From assembly GCA_946122785.1 (NCBI GenBank), contig CAMGYJ010000005.1, forward strand, positions 66,600,200 through 66,664,199: a stretch of DNA of 64,000 bases, given 5' to 3'. The position numbers and the translations under genes were made by a program. Positions 22,929-33,117 of this stretch are shown piece by piece. The notes under the pieces are model-generated. The model did no database searches and was not told the DNA's origin. It saw only the letters and a list, made by a program, of their open reading frames with translations. Numbering within the stretch: the stretch's first letter is position 1; the number at the start of each line of letters is the position of its first letter. This DNA is from Linum tenue (lineage: Eukaryota > Streptophyta > Magnoliopsida > Malpighiales > Linaceae).

Positions 22929-24714
22929 TTGAATATGAAATGAGAGTCGGTTGAAGAAGAAGAAGAAGGAAGAAGAAGTGGGTGTGGGGAGGAAAGGGAG
23001 GAATGAGGGAGGTGGGGTTTTATAGAGAGGGAAGATAAGAGTTTGAACTTGGATACACATGAGGGTGTAGCAAAGACCAAATGATGAGGGTTGGTTGACT
23101 TATCATTTCCATATTCTCCCTCTCTCTTTTTATCATTCTTGCTTTCTCTCTTTTCTGTTTTCCACCTAGCTAGGGTGGTGACAATTGACAGGAGAGTGGA
23201 GGGGATGAAAGCAAAGCATATACGACAGTACTATAAAGTGATGAGGTAAATAGTAACAGAAGATGGGAAATTTTACTTTTGTCATGTCCATTCTGTTAAA
23301 TTCAGTTTTCATGTGGTATATATATTCTTCTTTTGTTTAACTTTCTCGCCTTCTTCAACTATCACTATCTCTTCCTTCCTTGTACAGCAATATCTTTAGT
23401 TGGTAGTGTTTAGGGTTTAACAGTTATATATATGACTCTTAATTTCTTCTACGTTTTCATTTTCCATCAATTGCCCTTTGCAACTCACTAAAGTAGGGAG
23501 GGAAGTGCAAGGAGGGATAGTCTGTTGCAAGGGCGAACCCAACACCTGTCAACGACAACGTCTTTTACACGATAGTTTTATTTTCATAGAGATCTGCAGA
23601 TTTCACTATAAATTTATGGTGATATGAAAAACTAATAACAATTTTCTCATCCAGAGCAAGGATAAAACCTGAATCGATCGAAGACAAGCAACCGACTGAA
23701 CGAAGCGACATTGTTCTGGTCTGCATCAATACCTACCGAGAGCAATCAGCAATGGCATGAGCTTATTTCCAAATCAATACGAGTCACTTAATTGCCTCTA
23801 TGATACGATGAAAGGCGTACTGATTGAAATAACGATGACGCCACCACAACCACACCAACAATACTTTCAAGATTGAGCCATGCATTACATTGATTTTTGT
23901 TAAGTTTTGATCGTGTTCAGTTTCAAATTTACGTTACGATACAAGCAATGACAACTGAATAGAAGTATAGAACTAAGCGAGAAATCAAAAGGGTTTGAGT
24001 CAATTGGATGAGTGGGGAATTAGGGCGAGCGTGTGGGTAGTGATGGAGTGAGTGAAGGGTTAGGGGAGAGTGTGCATATTCGTGTGGGTTGGGCAGTCTA
24101 ATCGATCAGATGACCCAATTTCTCTCTTTTCCTTTTCTTCTTCCCACCTATAGCTTTGCTTTCATGATGATCATCATAAGGTGTGCTTTTCGGTGCCCTC
24201 TTGATAAAGTAAGAACCAACGAATGAAGGAGGGGAATGATGGAAATTCATGTTCAAAAAAGAAAGAGAGGAAAAAAAATGGGAAAGGGGATTCCTCCAAT
24301 CCCAAAAACTTGAAAAATGGGACTTGTTTGGTAGATTGGGTTTTGGTTTTGTTGTTTGCTTTTCTAAGATACGGATTTTGTTGTTGCTGGCTGGGGGAGG
24401 AAAAAAGAGGGCCAAAGTGATAATATATATGATGAATGCCGTCTTTGAGTGAGTGGTCGACAGATAACAGATTGGTGTTTGAAAAGAGGAATATAAACCA
24501 CAGCTAAGCTATGAATTTATGTTATTATTATTACGTGTGTGAGTGCGTGTGTGTATATATGCACAAAATCCTGCGTACAATAATAATGCAATTTAATAAT
24601 AATAATAAACATAAATTATATAAAGACTTTTTGTGTCAACCTTGTTGGTTGATGCTGATTTTGTTGTATTTAATGGACTAAAAAGTAAAGACTCTTCTTT
24701 ATCAGGCAACAAGG
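22929..24714. other. WOX4 upstream region
   Basis: About 1.8 kb with no transposon that I can delimit, unlike the rest of the window. It holds CT-rich stretches (23115-23160 on the plus strand) and several simple repeats. A 105-codon minus-strand frame at 24098-24415 ends in a basic run (GGKKKRKREKLGHLID). I do not recognise it and cannot say that it is a gene. It may instead be leader or distal promoter sequence. Confidence 0.5.
23018..23024 (-). promoter_or_regulatory. TATA box of WOX4
   Basis: The minus strand reads CTCTATAAAACCCC. It lies about 90 bp upstream of the ATG at 22928, implying a transcription start near 22990 and a short 5' leader of about 60 bp rich in GAAGAA on the plus strand (CTTCTT on the sense strand). 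Confidence 0.65.
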
Positions 24715-25325
24715 TAGACCTGGCAATCGGGTCGGGTTGGGTAAGTTCGGGTTGGGGACTTTGATTACGGGTCGGGTCATGTTTGGTTTGCTGATTTCGG
24801 GTCAAATATTGACCCAATCCATTTGATTTTGGGTCAGGTTACATGTCATTTCGGGTTACGAGCGTTCTCAGAAACAATATCAAACATGCTTCATATTTTC
24901 TTAAAAAACACAAATTTTCACATATGCGTGACAATAGTTTACCTAACACATGTCAATTAACATATTCTCAAATCCTCCCACGCTAATGAAATGAAATATA
25001 AATTGCTCAAATCTTCAAAAAAACAATCACAAGAGTAATACTCCTACAAGAAACACATGATATTTGATTATCCTTAAACTCCAAACATGTCATTCAAATC
25101 CTTGTAATTTTTTTAAACATCTCACCAATTTATGAGTGATTTTATCATATTTCGGGAGTGATATATTAAATGGATGGGTCTAACGGGTCGACCCGCTAAC
25201 CCACCCGGCCCAAAAAATCACGAGTTATCGGGTTCGGGTCATTCGGATTTCAGGTTACAAAAATTTCTAGTTTTCGGGCGGTTTCGGGTCGGGTCAACGG
25301 TTCGGGTTATAATTTGCGAGATCTA
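24715..25325. mobile_element. hAT-type MITE with G-rich ends
   Basis: A perfect 8-bp duplication, caacaagg, lies at 24707-24714 and 25326-25333. Ends read tagacctggcaa and, in reverse complement, tagatctcgcaa. About 130 bp at the left and 180 bp at the right consist largely of cgggtcgggtt-type words; the centre is AT-rich. No coding capacity. Confidence 0.88.
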
Positions 25326-25686
25326 CAACAAGGTATATAACGAATACGCATTTTGATAATCAAACTACCAAAACAATAAGCCAAGTCATTGCTTGACTTG
25401 GATGAGCGTATTTGAGTGAATCAATTTGGCCAAATTCTATTATTTTACCCTTTTGGCTATGTGAAAATCAGACGAATCCTTTTGTCATGAAGAATTTCTA
25501 CTTGATTCATTTTGAAACGATTACGTATAATTATTTTTAAATAGATAATTTTATTGCCTCATTATAAATAATTACTTAAAATAAGTCAATTGGTCAAATT
25601 ATCGGCTCTATCAAACTACCCCGATAGTCAACTGATGAGCAACTTTTCCCAACTTCGATGGTCCAACTAGTTGCATGCCCTAAATG

Positions 25687-26129
25687 CATGGTAAAGGAAA
25701 CCGTACCGGACATCATACCGGATTTCTTTCTGGTATGGTATTTTGTGGTACGACCGTGGTTCAACCATTTTGTACCGGTAAATACCGTTTTTCACTATTG
25801 ATAGAGAAATGAAATGCGATAGTATAAAAAATATAATCCATCAAAAAAAGAACCAAATAAAGCATTATACAACCACGGTGACCCATTTTCAACATAGAAA
25901 AATAGCAAAATAATATTCTTTTTTAATTATTTTCCACATATTGAACGAGAATACGGAGAATGAAGCTGAATCATAGACCAGGAAACAATATCAACCGGTT
26001 CAACCGATCAAACCGAAAAAACCGGCCGGCACGGTAAAATCAGCACAATCAGCCCACCGTGCCGCTTTTGGTCCAATTTCCGGTTAAACCGGTTGAACCG
26101 GCCGGTACGATCCGGTTTCCTGGTCTATG
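25687..26129. mobile_element. hAT-type MITE
   Basis: A perfect 8-bp duplication, cctaaatg, lies at 25679-25686 and 26130-26137. Ends read catggtaaaggaaaccg and, in reverse complement, catagaccaggaaaccgg. Subterminal regions are rich in ccggt/accgg words (ggttcaaccg, aaccggccgg). Confidence 0.85.
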
Positions 26130-26319
26130 CCTAAATGACATTGAGGGTTTCCGCAAGAGATGAAACATGATTCTTGATTGCCAAACAACCATTAGCTCTA
26201 TGGAGAAATGAAATGGGACGCCAACTGATGGAGGCACGACCAGGTCAGTCCGCCGGTCCGACCGACGCCCCCGACCCAATCCGAAGTATCAGCAGTAGCG
26301 AGATTTTGTTTATGTAATG

Positions 26320-27877
26320 TAGGAGTGGGCATTCGGTCGGTTCGGTGCAAACCGAACCGAAAAGATGATTACCGATACCCATATGTCTGTCAAAGTTCAA
26401 ACCAATGTTGTCAGAACCGAACCGGAGCATGACCCGATAATGCGAACGGCTCGCACTTTAGTGGTCCAACCGGCATTAGACCGTTTAAAAACCGTTAGAG
26501 AACCGGTACCTAATAAATGTTATCAGTATAAATAGTGGACATTTCTTAATTAGAGCTCATCTCTTTCTTTTGAAATTGTGAAATGGAAATAAGAACACAG
26601 TTTGAGAGCCCGACTTTTTTGGTTTATTTGATTTTTCAATTTTGTGCAATTTTTTAAATTAAATTTAGTGGCTGAATGGCAAAAATCGGACGAGTGGCTC
26701 GGTCGGCTCGAACGCTTAACCGTCTCGACCGCTCGCCAACCGCTACATAAAACCGGAGCGGCTTTTAGACTGTTCCGAGCCGATTTTGTGAGCGGGTGGC
26801 GGTTTTACCAGTCGGGCCGAGCCGCTCGGCCCGACTTTAATAACACTGTTTCAAACCGATTCTGAACCGAATTATATTTTGGTTCGGTTTGGCAGAACCA
26901 AAATATTACTCGATTCGGAATGGAAACCCAGACAATCCGATATTCTCCCCTGCTCTCTCTATTTCATCATCTCGCTGACAAAATTCAACCCATTAAACCT
27001 AATTTATTTCTCTTCCTCCTCTTTCTTCTTCCCTCTGCCGCCGCAACATCAGAGAATTGGCTCTATCAGTTGCCGACGGATGCCCCGTCGAGTCCTTTCT
27101 TCTTCCATTCGACGTCACGTCGTGCTCAGTTCTTCTGCCTCCGAGGTCGTGCTCCGCTCCTTCATCGTCGTCTCGTCGGGTCGGCCTCTCCCACCGCATC
27201 CCTTTCACTCCCGCTGCTAGCATGCCGTTCTCGCCCTTCTAAAATCAAGAATCGGCAGCAAAACCAACCCCAATGGCCGGATCTGATCTCCTTCCACCGC
27301 CACCGCCATGAAAACCAGCTTCCCCACTATCGACGAGCACTCTGCCAGACCCCTTCATCCTATACGACGATACCGCCTTTGAGGAAAGTCAAAGGTAAGT
27401 TTTGTTTTTGGGTCGCATGCCTACTTTGAAGGGAGATCCCTATCAAAAGGTTCAAGGTTCATCAAATCTCTAATCAAGTCCCATTTTATTTTTCCATAAT
27501 CTTTGATTTTGCAGGGTTGGCGCTTTGATGGCTGCTGTGTGTGAGATAGTGGGGGTGAGAGTCTAAGTGACTAGTGCCAAAAGAGTAAAAACAACAAAGG
27601 GTGGGCTTAGGGTTTTGGGGGATAGGGTTGTTAGAGTGTTTGGGATTTTGGGCTGTAGCCTGTAGAGTTTGTTGGGGCGAAGCCTGTGGGGGGTTTGGGT
27701 GAGTATAATAGCAGAATTTCGGTTTCTTGGTTCGGAATTCGGGTTCGGTTGTGACAACCCTGTTTTCCAAAATAACCCCTTTTCCTTTATGATTTCCGAA
27801 CCGAACAACACTAATTCGGTTTGAGATCGGTTCGGCTCGGTTTGGTTTGGGTTTACTGAACCGGATGCCCATCCCTA
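26320..27877. mobile_element. hAT element inside the LTR, with GC-rich cargo
   Basis: A perfect 8-bp duplication, atgtaatg, lies at 26312-26319 and 27878-27885. Ends read taggagtgggcattcgg and, in reverse complement, tagggatgggcatccgg. Ends are rich in ttcggtt/aaccgaa words. Between about 26930 and 27540 lies GC-rich, coding-like sequence (plus-strand frame 26920-27429). It has a donor-like AAAGGTAAGT near 27390 and an acceptor-like TTTTGCAGGG near 27510. I do not recognise a protein; it may be a captured exon or leader. No hAT transposase is visible. Confidence 0.85.
26403..26848. mobile_element. hAT MITE nested in the hAT element
   Basis: Ends read caatgttgtcagaacc and, in reverse complement, cagtgttattaaagtc. 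Flanks gttcaaac (26395-26402) and tttcaaac (26849-26856) match at 7 of 8 bases. It forms the third level of nesting: MITE in hAT in LTR. Confidence 0.78.
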
Positions 27878-28035
27878 ATGTAATGGATTATTGTTTTGGA
27901 ATTCATTAAGCACATTTTTCAAGAATAATCAACCTTAATTCCCTTCCCCCCTTCTGTTCGACGAACCCCAATCCCACTTCTTCTTCTTCTTGTTTCCCTT
28001 GATTTTCATGTAATCATCCGTCATACTTCCATCAG

Positions 28036-28818
28036 ATGGTATCAGAGCGGTTCCAATCCCTGGGAGCGTTCGAGGTAGCGGTCAAGAGTTTCATGACACG
28101 ACTACAGGATAAGTTCGATTCGTACAAACAACAGTTGCGCGAGATGGAGGCAAACCGGTCTCGGGGGCTCGAGAAACCGAAGGTTCCGGAGTCTGGGGAA
28201 CTCGACGATGACGCGACCCTCTCGGCCGCGGCGACATGCTTCGTGTCGGAGGGTGTTCAAGCCGCCGGAACCATGTGATTCAGAGCGCAGGTTGGCGACA
28301 AGTCCGCCTTGGTGCTGGTCAATATCGGGGCATCATTGAACTTCATCAGCGAATGATTCACGGAGGAGTTACAAGCTGAGCGAGAAGAGGCAAAGCCCTT
28401 TACGGTGAAGGTGGCTAATGGGGCGGCTCTCCCCTGCAAATGGAAGTTCAACAACATGCAGCTTGAGGTGCAGGGAATTGAGATCATAACCACCTTATTT
28501 GTATTACCCATATGTGGCGTGGATGTGATTTTGGGAATTCCATGGCTATGGACCTTGGGTCCGGTAACTAGCGACTGGGACAAGCTAAACATGAAGTTCA
28601 AGTGGAAGGAAAAAGATTGTATGTTGCAGGGTATGTCGATGGTGAAGGGGTTGGTGGCGGATCTTGGGCTATTATATGAGTATGATATTGTGTACATAGC
28701 TCCTTGTATGCCGGTGAAGCCGGTAGTAGAGCAAGAAGTACCAGGGGACTTGCGTCGGATGCTAGATCAGTATGTTGTCCTCTTTGAGAAGCCAACCGCC
28801 CTGCCTCCGGCTCGCTAG
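28036..28818 (+). pseudogene. Chromovirus gag relic and protease
   Basis: A frame starting in the primer site reads about 80 codons of Gag N terminus (FEVAVKSFMTRLQDKF), ending at TGA 28276. It joins directly to the protease, so most of Gag and the zinc knuckle is deleted. The retropepsin-like site reads LVNIGASLNFISE (about 28315-28352), with Asn where the catalytic Asp of the usual D-S/T-G-A motif belongs. A TGA follows at 28354-28356. The flap/dimer region is legible as ILGIPWLWTLGPVTSDW (about 28531-28580). Non-functional. Confidence 0.82.
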
Positions 28819-29593
28819 GTGGATCATCGAATCTGTTTGAAAGAAAGCACCGAAGTAGTGAACGTGCGACCTTATCGCTATGCGCACTATCAGAAGTCAG
28901 AAATCGAAAGGCAAGTTGAAGAGATGCTCGATACAGTACTGGTACGACACAGTACGAGCCCTTTTTCCTCTCCCGTACTATTGGTTAAGAAGAAGGATGG
29001 TACGTGGAGGTTCTACACAGACTATTGGGCCTTGAATGAAGCTACAGTGAAGGATAGATTTCCCATTCATACTGTAGATGATATGTTGGACGAGTTACAT
29101 GGAGCATAGTACTTTATGAAGCTGGATTTATGCGCCGGTTATCACCAGATCCAGATGCACGAGGATCACATTCATAAGGCAGCCTTCCGAAATCACAACA
29201 GGCACTACGAGTACCTGGTCCTGCCCTTTGGACTCTGTAATGCCCCATCCACTTTTCAAGCTCCAATGAACGGTATATTCCGTGATCTACTGCGAAAGAG
29301 TGTGTTGGTTTTCTTTGACGACATCCTCGTATACAACTCAACCCCGAAACGAAATCTGGAACACTTGCATGAGATATTCGACATCCTCAAGCATCATCAG
29401 TACTACCTTAAGGGCTCGAAATGCGCATTCAGGGTTCAAGAAGTTGAGTACTTGGGACATGTAATAACACCGCAAGGGCTGAAGGTGGATCCTTCCAAGA
29501 CTCAGGCGATGACTGACTGCCGGTACCCACTACCATCACCGAGCTGCGAGGGTTCTTGGGGCTTACTGGAAATTTGTGCAGCACTACGGCGCA
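28819..29593 (+). pseudogene. Chromovirus reverse transcriptase
   Basis: This encodes the gypsy reverse transcriptase core. [20 protein letters not shown] is at about 28860-28920, then [15 protein letters not shown], then the motif LDLCAGYHQIQMHEDHIHKA (about 29122-29180). [17 protein letters not shown] precedes the active site VFFDDILVYN (about 29309-29338), where the two Asp are kept. A TAG at 29107 replaces the expected glutamine (CAG). A frameshift near 29515 precedes the ELRGFLGLTGNF-type tail. It is then cut by a solo LTR at 29594. Confidence 0.9.
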
Positions 29594-29902
29594 TGTTGGG
29601 CCATATGCATGGGTTGCATGGGTCACGTTTGTATTTAGTAGTTGTGGCCCATTGGTTGTTTATTATTGGCCCATTTCATGGAGGACTTGTGTGTCACGTC
29701 GGTTCCTAGGGTTAGCTGTGCCCTAGTTTTATATAAGTGAGTTAGTGTTTGGCTGTGTAGGGTAAGCAGACATTTCAATATAATCAGATTATCAGCTTGG
29801 AGAGCTACAAAGCTCTCCAATGGATTAGTCCAGAGATAATCAGGGATACCACGTAAATCCGTTGTCTCCTTTCTTTACACGCTATTTTCGTTATGTCTAA
29901 CA
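29594..29902 (+). mobile_element. Solo LTR (probably copia type)
   Basis: A 309-bp insertion with canonical ends, starting tgttgggcc and ending tctaaca, splits reverse transcriptase from RNase H. It contains a TATA-like tttatataag near 29728, and near its end ataccacgtaaatccgttgt, a phrase common at copia LTR 3' ends. A potential hairpin ggagagctacaaagctctcc lies at about 29799-29818. Flanking pentamers gcgca and acgcc match only in part, so the duplication is decayed or the ends are off by a base. No partner LTR is present. Confidence 0.65.
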
Positions 29903-30400
29903 ACGCCATCGCCCGGTCACTCACGGATCTGCTGAAGAAAGGAAATTTTGTCTGGACGGAGACAGCCGAGGCCTCCTTTCATTCCTTGAAGAAGGCGATG
30001 ACATCGACGCCAACTCTGGAGATGCCTGACTTCTCTAGGCCATTCACCATTGAGGCCGACGCGTCGGGGCGGGAAATTGGGGTGATGTTATCTCAGAACC
30101 GGCATTCGATTTCCTACATGAGTCGAACACTATCTCCTAGCAAGGAGAGTTGGTCCAATTACCATAAGGAAATGCTCGCGGCCACTACCGTAGTTCAGAC
30201 CTGGCCACAATATCTCATGGGGCAGAAGTTCCACATTTATACCGACCATCAGAGCCTCAAACACCTCCTGAACTAGCGCATTTCCACGCCTGATCAACAT
30301 AAGTGGCTGGCGAAGCTTCTGGGTTATGATTATGAGATCCACTACAAGCTGGGATCCTCCAATTTGATAGCCGATGGTCTATCTCGCAGCATGGGGTGGG
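29903..30400 (+). pseudogene. Chromovirus RNase H
   Basis: RNase H removes the RNA strand from the hybrid. Readable blocks are AIARSLTDLLKKGNFVWTE (thumb/connection end), FTIEADASGREIGVMLSQ (about 30046-30100, first catalytic Asp), SYMSRTLSPSKESWSNYHKE and IYTDHQSLKHLLN (about 30238-30276). A TAG at 30277 stands where CAG (Gln) is expected, then RISTPDQHKWLAKLLGYDYE and ADGLSRS follow. Confidence 0.88.
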
Positions 30401-31826
30401 TGGGGGGTCAATACTCGCTGTCGTGTCCTATCCGGTTACCAGCTTTTGGGACGAGGTTCGGGAAGCGGTGATTCACAGTGATTACCTCCAGGATTGCCGA
30501 GAGCAGGCCGTATCTGCGACTCGGGGCAACTATGCATATCGGCCAGGCTTGGTATTCTTCGAAGGGCGAGTAGTGCTTCCTGCGAACTCGGCCCTTGCTA
30601 TGACGGTGCTTCGTGAGTTCCGCGACTCTCCGCTTGGAGGGCACTCCGGGTCGGAAAGAACTTTACACAGGGTGCATGGGCATTTATACTGGCCGCACAT
30701 GGCGCAGAGTGTGCGAGATTATGTCGCTTCTTGTGATACTTGTCATCGAGTCAAGGTGTCCTCTCTCCGACCCGTCGGGCTGCTGCAGCCGTTGCCGATT
30801 TCGAAGAACCTTTGGGAGGATGTGAGCATGGATTTTGTGGGCGTATTGCCACCGTTGGGGGGGAAGTCAGTTCTTTTGGTGGTGGTGGACAGGCTCACGA
30901 AATACGCCCATTTCATGGCATTGTCTGTCTCACCCCTACACCGCGAAGACTGTAGCAGAAGTTTTTATGTAGGGTGTAGTCAAGCATCACGACATTATTC
31001 TTGGGACGGTTTTGACGCGAGTCATTTGCTATGCATAACACCTCTATTAACATGAGCTCCGCGTATCATCCCCAGTCAGACGGACAAACAAAAGTAGTTA
31101 ACTGGTGTTTGGAACACTATCTCCGGTGCTTTGCTTATCAACAACCAAAGAAATGGCTGAGTATGTTGCCGCAGGCTGAACTGTGGTACAATACCTCCTT
31201 CCACTGCACCATCGGAACATCACCATTTCAGGCGCTCTACGGCAGGGAGCCACCGGTCGTGGTGGGCTATCGGGCAGGTGAGAGTTCAGTTCAGGCAGTG
31301 GACGAGTGGTTACGTGCTCGAGATACAACGTTGGAGCAACTGAAGATCAACCTTGCTACCGCCAACAACAAGATGAAGCAACTCGCGGATGTGGGACGAC
31401 GCGAGGTGGAGTATGTCGTTGGTGACTGGGTTTTGCTTCGCCTTCACCCGTATCGACAGTCTTTGGTGCTTCGTCGTGCTTACCAGAAGTTGGCAGCTTT
31501 TATTTCGGGCCATACTGCATCACAAACAAGATTGGACAGGTGACCTACAAGTTGCAGCTTCCGGCGGGTGCTCGTATACACCCCACATTTCATGTGTCGC
31601 TGCTGAAGAAAGATGGCAGTCGCATAGCGAAGATGCCATCCCTTCACCGCCAGTGACGACAGACGGGGAGCACGAGTTGCAGGTGGAGCGCGTCATCGAG
31701 CATAGATGGGTTAAGAGTGGCGGCAGGTTGGTGGAAGAATGCCTGGTCAAATGGAGGTATCTCGCAGAGGAGGTAGCCGCCTGGGAGTCGACCAAAGATC
31801 TAAGGGGAAATTTCCCGGTTTAGACC
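30396..31826 (+). pseudogene. Chromovirus integrase with chromodomain
   Basis: Integrase inserts the cDNA into the genome; the chromodomain is thought to steer chromoviral integration to marked chromatin. The zinc region (GGHSGSERTLHRVHGHLYWP then CDTCHR) is at about 30640-30750. The core starts WEDVSMDFVGVLPPLGGKS (about 30810-30866). After frameshifts near 30935-31045 it continues with SSAYHPQSDGQTKVVNWC (about 31052-31105). The C-terminal part reads [18 protein letters not shown] after a shift at about 31515. The chromodomain is HRWVKSGGRLVEECLVKWRY followed by LAEEVAAWESTKDL (about 31702-31803), with the aromatic positions largely kept. It ends at the stop 31821-31823, near the LTR. Confidence 0.88.
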
Positions 31827-31860
31827 TTAAGGACAAGTCCAGTCTCGGAGAAGAGGGGAC

Positions 31861-32096
31861 TGATGGAGGCACGATCGGGTCAGTCTGTCGGTCCGACCGA
31901 CGCCCCCGACCCAACCCGAAGTATAAGCAGTAGCGAGATTTTGTTTATGTAATGATTTATTGTTTTGGGATTCCTTAAGAAAATTTTACAAGAATAATCA
32001 ACTCTAATTCCCTTCTTCCCTTCTGTTCGACAAACCCCAATCCCACTACTTCTTCCCTTGATTTTCACGTAGTAATCATCCCTCATACTTCCATCA
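31861..32096 (+). repeat. 3' LTR of the chromovirus
   Basis: An uninterrupted 236-bp LTR beginning tgatggaggcacga and ending cttccatca. It shows what the 5' LTR looked like before the hAT insertion. Confidence 0.9.
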
Positions 32097-32101
32097 CCAA
32101 C

Positions 32102-33117
32102 TAATCTAAATCCATTCCTTTACTTAATTACTTTGGAAACTGTAGCTCCCAATTTCCAAATTGGTATAAATAAAATGAATTAAGTATTAAGAAAAGGATA
32201 AGAGAAATTTTTGTTTCACCCTTCCTTCGCTTATTAGGGGGAAAAACTTCATAATTCGATCCTATTAAAAATAGTATATATCTAATAGTCCATAATCCAT
32301 ATATATTATAAAGGGGTGATAGAGATAAATTTGAGATTTTATTTACTAAAATTGGGATAAATTACCTGTTTGGTCATTCGATTTATAAACTTTTTTCATG
32401 TTTGCCACCCAAAAATTTATTATTCCTTCTCAATCACTCACTTGAAATATATTTATACTATTGGTCCCTGGTATCAATTTCATTAATTATATCTTACGTG
32501 ACAGTCAACTATTATCTTTAATCATTAACATTATATTTTGACAGATTAATATATTTATTTGAAATCGGTTTATAGAACAAAAACACATAGTACACAAAAA
32601 TTACCAGGTTGCCCCTCCATGTCCCTATATTAACTTTGGGTCATTCAAATTGCAGGCAGAGGAAAAACTAGAGATGAAGGTTTTGCAAAGTTTACAAATT
32701 TGGTTTTGTAGCTACGATGACTATGGGATTCAGGTGGGTCAGTTTTCCTATATATCATCACCGAAGCATGTTTTTTGAAAGCGTAACCATCATCATAACC
32801 AAATCTATGCGAGTATGTAATATGACACATCAAATCTATGCGTAGTAATAGGGTAGCCCATTTGGTGGTTAAGAAGGCCCTTCATTTGTATCCGATTGCG
32901 AGTCGCTTCTTTGATTTTATGGTATGGCTTAATTCCAGGATGTAAATATCTATTTTCTTATCAATATATGATTATCTTTTGTCAAAAAAAAAAAAAAAAC
33001 ACACCAAAACAAACTCGTATAAGGTTTGTGGAAAACCCACAAACACTATCCCTGAACAGTAAATTATGTAGTTATTGATAAAATCTAATATTTTCTTTGA
33101 ATGTCAATGTTAATTGA
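32102..33117. other. Intergenic, AT-rich, nothing recognised
   Basis: About 1 kb with poly-A near 32982-32998 and no coding frame or delimited repeat that I can support. Confidence 0.5.

Larger units (their letters stand above)
26226..28034 (+). repeat. 5' LTR of the chromovirus, split by nested hAT elements
   Basis: LTR sequence occupies 26226-26319 and 27886-28034 and matches the 3' LTR on both sides of the insertion. The duplicate atgtaatg at the junction shows that the interruption is a transposition. Confidence 0.9.
26226..32096 (+). mobile_element. Ty3/gypsy chromovirus, decayed
   Basis: LTRs lie at 26226-28034 (with nested insertions) and 31861-32096. They are flanked by a perfect 5-bp duplication, ccaac (26221-26225, 32097-32101). 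A primer site tggtatcagagcgg at 28037 follows the 5' LTR, and a purine tract (gagaagagggga) precedes the 3' LTR. Protease, reverse transcriptase, RNase H, integrase and a C-terminal chromodomain occur in gypsy order, which defines a chromovirus. Gag is reduced to about 80 codons. Stops, shifts and a solo LTR insertion make it inactive. LTR halves differ by roughly 6-8%, so it is moderately old. Confidence 0.92.

Noticed and set aside
22929..23060. WOX4 start at the far upstream ATG (23060)
   Set aside because: It lies upstream of the TATA box and gives a Phe/Pro-rich extension absent from WOX4 proteins.
28036..28278. ATG at the start of the chromovirus gag frame
   Set aside because: The ATG overlaps the primer-binding site, so it is not a believable translation start; the frame is only useful as evidence of a Gag relic.
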